Below the pieces are notes generated by a model. It was not told where the DNA came from and made no database searches. It saw only the letters and a list, made by a program, of their open reading frames with translations. A program made the position numbers and the translations under genes. From an uncultured Bacteroidota bacterium (GTDB lineage: Bacteria > Bacteroidota > Bacteroidia > UKL13-3), in NCBI GenBank assembly GCA_903907885.1, contig CAIVPY010000202.1, positions 1-20,015 on the forward strand: 20,015 bases of DNA, read 5' to 3'. The stretch's first letter is position 1; every line of letters starts with the position of its first letter. Below are positions 15,401 through 20,015 of the stretch, piece by piece.

Positions 15401-18300
15401 AGTTTTAAGTATTGCGAGTTAGTTGGAGTACTTGTATTTAAAAAAGTAAGGCTTTCAGATACTGAATTTAGTTCTCGTGGTCCTACCCTTGAAATAAAAT
15501 CACTCATGGTCATATCTGTGTATGCAAAATTGTTAAATATACCCGAAGTACAATAGAACATATTGTTATTAGAAGCACTGGCATAATTAGTCATAATATT
15601 AGAACTTCTTTGATAAGCATACGATGTTCCAGTACCTGTAGGAGTAACCAAATTAACAATGATATTGTTTCTTAAATTTAAAGAAGAAACAGTAGCTGAT
15701 GAGTTGGCTGTATGATAAATTCCATTAGCACCAAAATTCGCACCTGTGCTGGTGCTCGAAAGGTAAATGGTATTGTAATATATATTATGTGTGGTTAATG
15801 CTGAAGTAGTATTTAAATAAATACCATATATACTAGCACCAGAATTACTGATATTAGATAAAGAATTTGTTTGAGATATAAGATTATTATAAATGTTTGT
15901 TATAGCAAGGGCTGATCCAGAACTTCCTATTATTCTAATACCTGAAATACTCGAAGCAAAGCCTGTGGCATTATTAACCAAATTATTGATATTGTTTTTA
16001 AATATATTGGTTGTATCAGCAACAGTGCTAGATTGAAGTGCTATACCTGCTACAATTGCAACTCCCAATCCGGTTGCAGATAGGTTGGTAATATTATTAT
16101 TGTAAATATTATTATTTACACCACCTGTTAAGAAAATACCATAAATGGTTGGGCTCACAGTAGATGTACCTATAGAACGTATATTGGTAAAAGTATTCGA
16201 ATACACATTATACTTATTATTCGCATTTCCCAAACTACCTGTTATTCCATACATGGTAATGGTAGTAGCGTTGTTATTTGATGTTAAATCGAAAGTATTC
16301 CCTGTAATTTCATTTTTACCTCCATACACATTCAAACCAGTTACTGTAGAAAAATTACCAGTTGCTGTAAAGCTATTGTTGCTAAAATTTTTAGCGAAAG
16401 TAATTGCAATTAAATCTGTATTTACAATACCATTAAAGCCACCAGCAGCTGTAACCGGACCGGTATAGTTAACGGTGTTGTTACTAATAGAGAAACTAGC
16501 CATAGTAGCAAGGGCTGAACCACCACCATTAATGGCTGTAAAGGTTCCACCGTTTGATGTGGTTCTATCCAATGTAAATGTATTGTTGTTAATATTAATA
16601 CTAGTTACTACTGCAGCACTTGTGTGTAAAATTCCAGTGACTGTACCAGTGCTATTAAAAATCCCTATTCCAGAACCTAATGTATTATAAGAAATATTTA
16701 GGTTGACATGTGCTGCTCCTGCACTAATATAAGTTGGTGTATTAAATGATGACACACCTTGAATAGTATCATACATGGCAATGGTATTTCCAGTACCTGA
16801 TGCACCAATGTTCATATTGGTAGCAGCTGCCGTAGCCAAAATGCCAGTTTCAGCACCACCAAAGGTTGCATTTAATGAGCCTGTTCTAACAATTTTCAAG
16901 TTATTACTCATCACACTGATGGTTGACCCTATGCCACTTGGTACAGACAAACAAGTTTGTGCACCTGTGTTACCTATAGAAACCAAAGCTGAATTTGTAA
17001 TTACGGGATTTAACAAAACAGTATTGCTATTTACAGTAGAAGTAGCAGCAGGATACGCTGCTTTGATTCCAATAACAGTTGTTGCATTTGCTAAATCAAT
17101 ACTAGTTGAAAGAATGGTAACGTTGTTGTTATTAGAAGTAATAGTTCCAGTAGTAATACCCGAACCAAAATCAATACCTGTTATAGCTGTACAAGGTAAT
17201 AGTGTATATAGATTTATGGTATTATTACTAAAATTTGAGGTGTAAGTTATACCCGTGGGTGCAGAACCAACGGCAGAGAAAATAGCACCATTGCTTAGCG
17301 TAATGCTTGGCCAATTAGTAATGGTGTTAAATCTAGCACTATTTCCTACTACGTTTCTAAAATAAATACCTGCTAAGGCAGCACCTGAAAAACTAGTCCA
17401 TGTTAAATCAGAAGCTACGTTATTTACGTTTATACCTGCCATATTTATATTACCAAAACCGTAAGTAATGGTATTACCAGTTGCTCCAGAAGTCCCTCCA
17501 ATATCATTACCTGTTTCTAAAGTAGAAGTAGTTTGCGCAGGAGCTATAAAATAAATACCTGTTGCAACGCCTGTTATGGTATTGCCATATATTTTGTTAT
17601 TAGAGTTAGCACCAGCAGTACTTGTTGATGGTCTGCCACTAGCTGGAGCAGTTGCAGCAGAAGCAGTGGTTGAAAAAATTCCAATTGCATTTCTGTAATA
17701 AACTGGTGAACCACCAAACGAAGAACTCAAATTGATGGTGTTGTTTTGAATGGTGTTGTTTTGAGCACCATTTGTAGCAGTTGCAGCAAAAAGGGCTACA
17801 CCAAATTCAGTCATCCTTTGACTAGCCAAAGCAGCATCTATATTATTAGATGGATTTTCATTCATCACAAAGTTTTGAATGGTAAGATAATCTGAACCAA
17901 TTATTTTGAAGATAGCATCGTTTTGAGTACCAGAAGTTGGCATAGCTGCCGCATAAACTGTGGTATTAGATCCATTTATTACCACTTTGTTAGTGGCAGT
18001 GGTGGTAGCAGTATAACTAATACTGAATCCTCCTGATGGTGCCGTTTCTGATGAACCAGAACATGTAAATGTTACAGGTCCTGAAAAAGTTGTTGTAGCA
18101 TTTAATGCTGTAATAGCACTCGCAAGTGAAGAATAAGATGCCGACAAGTTTGGCGTGGCATTGGTTGGATTAGTTACCGTAACTGACAACTGAGCAAAAG
18201 CCCCCGACAGTCCTGCAAAAAAGGCAATAAGCAAAAACATGGTTTTGACTGACAATTGCAGCTTTTGTTTAAACTTTTTGAGTTTGTTTAAATGGTTCAT
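7963..18300 (-). CDS. Giant secreted protein: three beta-helix units, Fn3 and dockerin-like tail
   Basis: This is one uninterrupted 3445-residue frame. A signal peptide of about 36 residues (core FLLIAFFAGLSG, cleavage AFA|Q) sends it out of the cytoplasm. Three right-handed beta-helix units follow, at about 37-1015, 1140-1740 and 1895-2710. They are rich in N, T, S, G and NNTI/NNNI turns, and end in PDMGAYE, PAMGAYE or SDIGADE motifs like those of choice-of-anchor-Q proteins. Two related linker domains, each with YFVAQDNNGY or YFVVAQDNNGY, separate them. Then come a CARDB-like domain (about 2713-2825), Ig-like CHU_C-associated repeats (2830-2990), a jelly-roll-like domain (2990-3140), an Fn3 domain (about 3150-3245), a beta-sandwich and two dockerin-like loops (3386-3445). 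No catalytic residues are recognisable. I infer a cell-surface or secreted adhesin or matrix-like role; a polysaccharide-lyase function is possible but unsupported. It is a single transcription unit. Confidence 0.93.
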   Translation of the reverse strand: MNHLNKLKKFKQKLQLSVKTMFLLIAFFAGLSGAFAQLSVTVTNPTNATPNLSASYSSLASAITALNATTTFSGPVTFTCSGSSETAPSGGFSISYTATTTATNKVVINGSNTTVYAAAMPTSGTQNDAIFKIIGSDYLTIQNFVMNENPSNNIDAALASQRMTEFGVALFAATATNGAQNNTIQNNTINLSSSFGGSPVYYRNAIGIFSTTASAATAPASGRPSTSTAGANSNNKIYGNTITGVATGIYFIAPAQTTSTLETGNDIGGTSGATGNTITYGFGNINMAGINVNNVASDLTWTSFSGAALAGIYFRNVVGNSARFNTITNWPSITLSNGAIFSAVGSAPTGITYTSNFSNNTINLYTLLPCTAITGIDFGSGITTGTITSNNNNVTILSTSIDLANATTVIGIKAAYPAATSTVNSNTVLLNPVITNSALVSIGNTGAQTCLSVPSGIGSTISVMSNNLKIVRTGSLNATFGGAETGILATAAATNMNIGASGTGNTIAMYDTIQGVSSFNTPTYISAGAAHVNLNISYNTLGSGIGIFNSTGTVTGILHTSAAVVTSININNNTFTLDRTTSNGGTFTAINGGGSALATMASFSISNNTVNYTGPVTAAGGFNGIVNTDLIAITFAKNFSNNSFTATGNFSTVTGLNVYGGKNEITGNTFDLTSNNNATTITMYGITGSLGNANNKYNVYSNTFTNIRSIGTSTVSPTIYGIFLTGGVNNNIYNNNITNLSATGLGVAIVAGIALQSSTVADTTNIFKNNINNLVNNATGFASSISGIRIIGSSGSALAITNIYNNLISQTNSLSNISNSGASIYGIYLNTTSALTTHNIYYNTIYLSSTSTGANFGANGIYHTANSSATVSSLNLRNNIIVNLVTPTGTGTSYAYQRSSNIMTNYASASNNNMFYCTSGIFNNFAYTDMTMSDFISRVGPRELNSVSESLTFLNTSTPTNSQYLKLDAAYATQTESGGAAITGFTDDYLTSAIRTGYPKSGQTNGGGTAPDMGAYEMDLIPQDLTGPSILYTPIASTTNTSAVTITASIADKSGVPTSGAGLPVLYWKSGLNSYAPATGTYVSGSNYSFTFGGGSVNDIISYYFVAQDNNGYVSISPSAGASGTTNNPPFVSTPPSSPSSYNILSPWSGTYVIGSNGSGNIASGADYISLSDAFADVTPGQVRSVYVTAGGTGFLVAPTVTITGGGGVGATATATIDGTGAIVSINVTNYGSGYSYAPSILLTNNTGSGASFTANISSGKAMAGATTLSLSSNYNSVNENSFPITIPEIIGTSATNTVIIKPASGVTTSISGSSTTSIINFNGADYVTIDGSNNGSTSRDLAVTNTNSTSVNAVIQVTSLGTAAGATFNTIKNLNISNGSADQSNYAIHIGSATLGTGGADNDNLTIQNNNITSANYGIYANGTAAVTAGANDNLLVTGNTITINSNFVPAGIRVGNSLTSTVSLNTIDIINRDNTLSQNFQNNTPTGISLEAGFLSSTVTRNKIVRVKSLILSGSGARGITIGTGSTSSNLIVSNNVIYGVEGVNSQSFYNGSFLYSSSIGLTVGGGIGGDVSTAAVGVKLYYNSVSMTGSYSNNLSTNPITTAAVYIGAAVTTLDMRNNIFSNSQTNTSLGALAKSYAIYSGAASTAYTTNDYNDYYVSGVHGVLGYLTSDRTNLAGIQTGFTQNTHSLVADPTFNGVNNLKPSLGASILTAGVVLSGQTVDFLGNTRSGSTPAMGAYESGADESAPTITYTTLPNTQSTGNQTISATIADVGSVNSGVNTTTASPIIYFKKSTDANVFGVTNDNTGNGWKYVQTSSTTSPFTMSIDMSLLQTSPVLGDVIQYFVVAQDNNGYLSANPSIGFVGTNVTTITSAPTTPNYYTIVGPPLNAGTYIVGTSATHDYTTITAAMTDVNLRGIAGPIVLELIDANYSSSETFPITFGAVVGASATNTITLRPSLTSSAVSVGSSNTTGIFNFDNGSYYTLDGRAGGVGSTNIMNIYNNSITTGYTLNYINDAMYNNVKYTNVQGSAQAFSTATFTYTAGTIQIGTTNQTYGNDTNSFTYCNIYDGAATPQVAVYALGTTGKSNDYNIFRNNNIYNFNGTFNSNGNLYQSSFGLYIDGNNNSYAVDNNNFYQTSARQQTSGGSTNIISAVYITAASGTTKGVDYSITGNYIGGSAAQCAGSPMTYNATTLAIANSQLIYADCGTSRASNIQGNTINNILVNTNASSNHYLINIFGGRVNVGTVTPNYIGSQTSTGAIILSSGATTSLFVAIGTGSTTAAAYDTVRIQNNVIGGLEANINRNSPFATGSPLTATSLRGIDITTNASGIYYINNNTIGGTVANSMKQSCSNNVAGAVGIFCRTTSALPIHQINNNIVRNLTTTHYLANIIGIGASGAHTCQFKNNSVTYLTTASTATTTGTTASLIGMSIANTGTLGTTVDNNLIHTLVSNADVAVTLTGLMVSGASTGTNTVTKNTIHSIKIARNGSTINGIDVVTGAFTYANNMLRLGVDQTGANMAISLLLRGINETAGTNNYYFNTVYVGGGTSVAAGADYSYGFISNVASGTRSIKNNIFSNKRQSVSGSIAKHYAISIANTTGLTSNYNNYYTNAAPIGVYNTIDAAAISDWKVATVQDANTITENPIFVSANGSNTSVDLHITPGSISLMESGGTNISGYATDIDGDVRPGPVGSTNGGGTASDIGADEFDGSLFQLNVGALSLASPSGSCASSGKTVSIRIKNYACSQAIDFSQNPVVVTASVSGTNPTTFNPVTLTSGTLAPGATMDIDFTSAYDMTALGTYTFNASTSLFGDANASNDAMVPSAITITSLSVGNNTSSISQICGSSGTPTLTTTATGGNIQWRQSSVSANGPWTNVGTNSTTYTPSSPISTTTYYSALLTCNSTSMSAGDTVTVQVPEILSYSGSTSCANSPASLSATANTTQVINWYTSAVATVPVYTGTTYTPTVSSTTTYYASAATTQNVLTSTTGANTWNQNTTLGLSDRNTSNQCGVFDASKDIHIASLDIYPFDPAGTSFTIQVRQSSASTGALIATYSGVTSVQNTGTPSVAQTVPVDFNIPAGTNYVIFFTTNPNCWRGGSFAFPYPFTSNGFSYRAAGFGSALSGTTSNLLYYFYNFIISSACESARQPVVANVNPQPNAPSAPSTVSKTASSIDVSWNAVSGATSYSLDVATDAGFNSLVSGYSNLSVAGTSQSITGLSSLTTYYVRVRTENGTCSSQNSSSLTEITNANTVSVHVTAFLQGLNLGGGLMSAAPFNADGISPNTLADTITVELHDVNTLATTYSSRATLSTSGIANVSFPGAAVGGSYYIAIIHRNSIATWSAASISIASSGTTYNFSTAATQAAGSNLVNDGSGVYMIYTGDINQDGAVDFSDYPSLDIASSNGVLGYDTNDLNGDGSVDFSDYPMIDINSSNGVLSTTP
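7966..8145 (-). other. Dockerin-like double calcium-loop tail
   Basis: The last 60 residues of the giant protein hold two 12-residue loops, DINQDGAVDFSD and DLNGDGSVDFSD. Each has Asp, Asn or Asp at positions 1, 3, 5 and Asp at 9 and 12, as in dockerin/EF-hand calcium loops. Each is followed by YP and a short IDINSSNGVL-like helix. The protein ends in SSNGVLSTTP. The upstream paralogue has the same element at 18617-18796, 51 of 60 residues identical. Cohesin partners are not visible here. Calcium-stabilised folding or surface anchoring is inference. Confidence 0.85.
14515..14766 (-). other. Inserted two-copy glycine-rich beta module in beta-helix unit 2
   Basis: Residues about 1179-1262 contain two roughly 40-residue copies of a pattern also seen in phage and surface proteins: TAGGTGFLVAPTVTITGGGG ... 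GATATATI, then TNYGSGYSYAPSILLTNN ... GASFTANI. They interrupt the conserved start of the beta-helix unit. Unit 3 reads TAAMTDVNLRGIAGPIVLEL without interruption, while unit 2 reads SDAFADV, then this module, then AGATTLSL. The reading frame is kept throughout. Boundaries are set by comparison with unit 3. Confidence 0.7.
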
Positions 18301-18543
18301 ATAATTTAGTTTTTGTTGATTTAAGCTATCGAAATAGCTAAATGTTAAATTAAAAAACCTGTAGAATTATAACTACATACTTCTAACCAATTGAATTGTT
18401 GCAATTTAAGTTATCAATTTTAATTGTAATTTATTGATAATTAATAATATGGTGTCAAGTTAAAATCCAATTGTCATTTACTTACTGCAGTATGTATGAT
18501 ATATATCAGCATAGAAACAATGGCTATGGGTGAAATTAAAAAA
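18301..18543. other. Leader and upstream region of the giant gene
   Basis: This very AT-rich spacer must hold the promoter of the giant gene, because the terminator at 18544-18573 isolates it from the upstream gene. I found no clean TAnnTTTG -7 box with a correctly spaced TTTG. A TTGACA on the minus strand (18453-18458) is probably chance. The start context is AT-rich, without a Shine-Dalgarno site. A small hairpin near the start codon is listed separately. Confidence 0.5.
18324..18339 (-). promoter_or_regulatory. Hairpin with UUCG loop in the 5' leader of the giant gene
   Basis: On the minus strand AGCTAT-TTCG-ATAGCT forms a perfect 6-bp stem capped by UUCG. It lies 23 bases upstream of the start codon of the giant gene. 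UUCG loops are unusually stable, although here the closing pair is U-A rather than the favoured C-G. It could affect transcript stability or translation, but a stem this short may be chance in AT-rich DNA. Confidence 0.35.
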
Positions 18544-18573
18544 AATCCCCGAACCACTAAAGGTTCGGGGATT
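18544..18573 (-). terminator. Intrinsic terminator of the upstream tandem gene
   Basis: On the minus strand a perfect 12-bp stem, AATCCCCGAACC / GGTTCGGGGATT, with a 6-base loop is followed by TTTTTTAATTT. It lies 40 bases past the stop of the gene entering from the right edge. It separates the two tandem giant genes into independent transcription units. Confidence 0.93.
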
Positions 18574-18613
18574 AGAAAGAATACTAGAAATTATCTAGTA
18601 TAATTATTAATTA

Positions 18614-20015
18614 TTATGGTGTTGAAGAAAGAACACCATTTGAACTGTTGATGTCAATCACTGGATAATCAGCAAAATCAACTGCGCCATTTCCATCTAA
18701 GTCATTAGTATCGTACCCTATAACACCATTCGAACTAGCTATATCTAAATTAGGATAATCGCCAAAATCTACAGCTCCATCTTGGTTAATATCACCTGTG
18801 TAAATTAAAAATACACCTGATCCATCATCTACCATATTAGAACCCGCTGCTTGTGAAGCTGCAGTTGTGAAATTGTAAGTAGTACCTGATGATAATATGG
18901 TAACTGGGTTGGCACTCCAAGTAGTTATAGAATTACGATGAAGTATAACTACATAATACGAACCACCTATTGAAGCTCCAGGGAATGTAACATTGGCGAC
19001 TCCACTTGTACTCAATAATGTACTTGATGAATAGGTGGTTGCATAAGTAACAACGTCACGCAACTCTACAGTGATCGTATCAGCTACATTTGTTGAACTA
19101 ACACCATCTGCATTAAATGGTGCTGCAGTCATGGTACTTCCTCCTAAATACAAACCTTGTAAGAAAGCGGTTAATGAAACATTTACATTAGATGTTGGAG
19201 TAGTATCATTTAATATAAGTGAATTTGTAGATGTACATGAAGTAGCATTAACAGATCTAACTCTTATGAAATAAGATGTACCGCCCGATAAACCTATAAT
19301 TGAATGTGATGTATCTATCACAGCCAAGTTATTGTAACCAGAAACCATTGAGCTAAACAACGCATCTGTTGCCACATCCAATTGGTATCCTGCAGCACCT
19401 GAAACTGTATTCCACCTAACACTAATAGTTGTGCCTGTTTTGCTAACAGTACTTGGTGTAGTTGGTGCAGTTGGTATAGGATTAACAGTTGCAGTAACCA
19501 ATTGTCTAGTGCTTTCACAACCAGTTACAATTGACCAATCGTAGAAGTAATAGATATAATTAGGGTCAAATGTATTGCCAGTGATACTTATTACACCTGG
19601 TAAAGTGTATGGATAAGTAGCTCCAGTTGATTGTCTATAAGTTCCAGGATCAGTCGTCCAACCCATTTGATAATTACCAGGTGCAAGAGTTGCATTGATA
19701 GGTAGCAATTGAGGAGTGGTAGTTCCACTCACTGTAGTTGTTCCCGAGTAAGTGAATACAGAAGCTAAACTTGCGGCATCTCTAATATTTAATAAAAAGT
19801 TACTTCCTACCACATTGAAATAGCATTTTACGGATGCTATTGTTACAGGAGATGTTACAGTAAAATTCACGTAATAGGTACCAACCACTGCGGTGCTGCC
19901 TGATATTGTGGCCGGACCAATATTTGTAGTTGATACTCCATTTGTTGAAGATGCAACATAATAATTGGTTGTTGTACTGATAGATGGCGTTACAAATGAA
20001 TTTCCTGTTCCAACA
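18614..20015 (-). CDS. C-terminal part of a second giant surface protein, 5' end beyond the window
   Basis: The frame is open from the stop at 18614 to the window edge, giving 467 codons, so the true start lies outside. An internal GTG at 19886-19888 should not be taken as the start: the codons upstream still read as protein (FVTPSISTTTNYYVAS) matching the Ig-like repeat of the neighbouring giant protein. Domains in order are: end of an Ig-like repeat, a jelly-roll-like domain (NVVGSNFLLNIRDAAS, TLAPGNYQMGWTTDPGTYRQ), the CESTRQ linker, Fn3 (STVSKTGTTISVRWNTVSG), a beta-sandwich (TAFLQGLYLGGSTM) and two dockerin-like loops, DINQDGAVDFGD and DLDGNGAVDFAD, ending SSNGVLSSTP. It is paralogous to the tail of the downstream gene. 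What precedes it is not visible, but by analogy it is probably another large beta-helix or Ig-rich protein. It has its own terminator. Confidence 0.88.
   Translation of the reverse strand, partial: VGTGNSFVTPSISTTTNYYVASSTNGVSTTNIGPATISGSTAVVGTYYVNFTVTSPVTIASVKCYFNVVGSNFLLNIRDAASLASVFTYSGTTTVSGTTTPQLLPINATLAPGNYQMGWTTDPGTYRQSTGATYPYTLPGVISITGNTFDPNYIYYFYDWSIVTGCESTRQLVTATVNPIPTAPTTPSTVSKTGTTISVRWNTVSGAAGYQLDVATDALFSSMVSGYNNLAVIDTSHSIIGLSGGTSYFIRVRSVNATSCTSTNSLILNDTTPTSNVNVSLTAFLQGLYLGGSTMTAAPFNADGVSSTNVADTITVELRDVVTYATTYSSSTLLSTSGVANVTFPGASIGGSYYVVILHRNSITTWSANPVTILSSGTTYNFTTAASQAAGSNMVDDGSGVFLIYTGDINQDGAVDFGDYPNLDIASSNGVIGYDTNDLDGNGAVDFADYPVIDINSSNGVLSSTP
18614..20015 (-). repeat. C-terminal module set duplicated in the neighbouring gene (copy 2)
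   Basis: This is the counterpart of 7963-9430, with the same domain order and strongest similarity in the last 60 codons (51 of 60 residues identical). The copies are direct, in tandem, and about 10.6 kb apart, so homologous exchange between them could delete or shuffle the intervening gene body. Confidence 0.85.

Noticed and set aside
16775..17245. A 156-codon plus-strand open frame opposite the giant gene, and similar ones at 16145-16468, 15041-15256 and 14612-14800
   Set aside because: They lie antisense to a continuous 3445-codon gene. Their V/P/L-rich composition is what antisense reading of T/S/N/G-rich codons gives, and they show no domains or signals of their own.
8000..18000. Repetitive signal that might suggest a CRISPR array or DNA tandem repeats
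   Set aside because: The repetition is at protein level (N/T/S-rich beta-helix turns) with irregular spacing and no identical DNA repeats separated by unique spacers.
18453..18458. TTGACA on the minus strand upstream of the giant gene as a sigma-70 -35 box
   Set aside because: Bacteroidota primary promoters use TTTG/TAnnTTTG rather than this element, and no matching -7 box lies at the right spacing.
19886..19888. GTG as the start of the right-hand gene
   Set aside because: The frame stays open upstream to the window edge, and the codons there match the Ig-like repeat of the neighbouring paralogue, so the gene is truncated by the window.

Overview
The window looks like a chromosomal segment of a Bacteroidota (Bacteroidetes) bacterium, probably from the Sphingobacteriales/Chitinophagales side. 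The reasons are the AT-rich sequence, AT-rich leaders without clear Shine-Dalgarno sites, an LruC/DUF4114 surface lipoprotein, very large secreted beta-helix proteins with Fn3, Ig-like and dockerin-like tails, and a Nif3 / C4-zinc-ribbon gene pair. The exact taxon cannot be fixed from the sequence alone. I saw no rRNA, tRNA, CRISPR array, insertion sequence or prophage.

Region 1 (1-2670, minus strand) holds a two-gene unit. An outer-membrane lipoprotein with DUF4114 and LruC domains is followed by a secreted helical, TPR-like protein that runs off the left edge. The stop and start codons overlap as TAATG. The second gene has no methionine-initiated listing of its own but is a clean open frame of 216 codons with a signal peptide.

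Region 2 (2793-6279, minus strand) is a very compact five-gene operon. In transcription order it reads: a 40-residue lipoprotein, a family 2 glycosyltransferase, a class I SAM methyltransferase, a Nif3-family metal protein with a PII/CutA-like insert, and a coiled-coil C4 zinc-ribbon protein. The gaps are 0, 1, 6 and 3 bases, and an intrinsic terminator at 2793-2814 closes the unit. The 40-residue lipoprotein stops directly against the ATG of the glycosyltransferase.

Region 3 (6349-7623, plus strand) is a single divergent gene for an exported 424-residue protein with two calcium-loop-like motifs. Its C-terminal part reads like a thioredoxin/TlpA fold that has lost the CxxC site. A roughly 340-base spacer with little recognisable content follows.

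Region 4 (7911-20015, minus strand) holds two tandem genes for giant surface or secreted proteins, each with its own terminator. The complete one (3445 residues) has three beta-helix units, two linker domains, Ig-like, jelly-roll-like and Fn3 domains, and a C-terminal pair of dockerin-like calcium loops. The upstream one enters from the right edge. All of its visible 467 residues are paralogous to the tail of its neighbour, with the last 60 residues 51/60 identical. Neither tail looks like a standard type A or type B T9SS sorting domain, so this shared tail is the best candidate in the window for an under-described sorting, anchoring or calcium-binding module.
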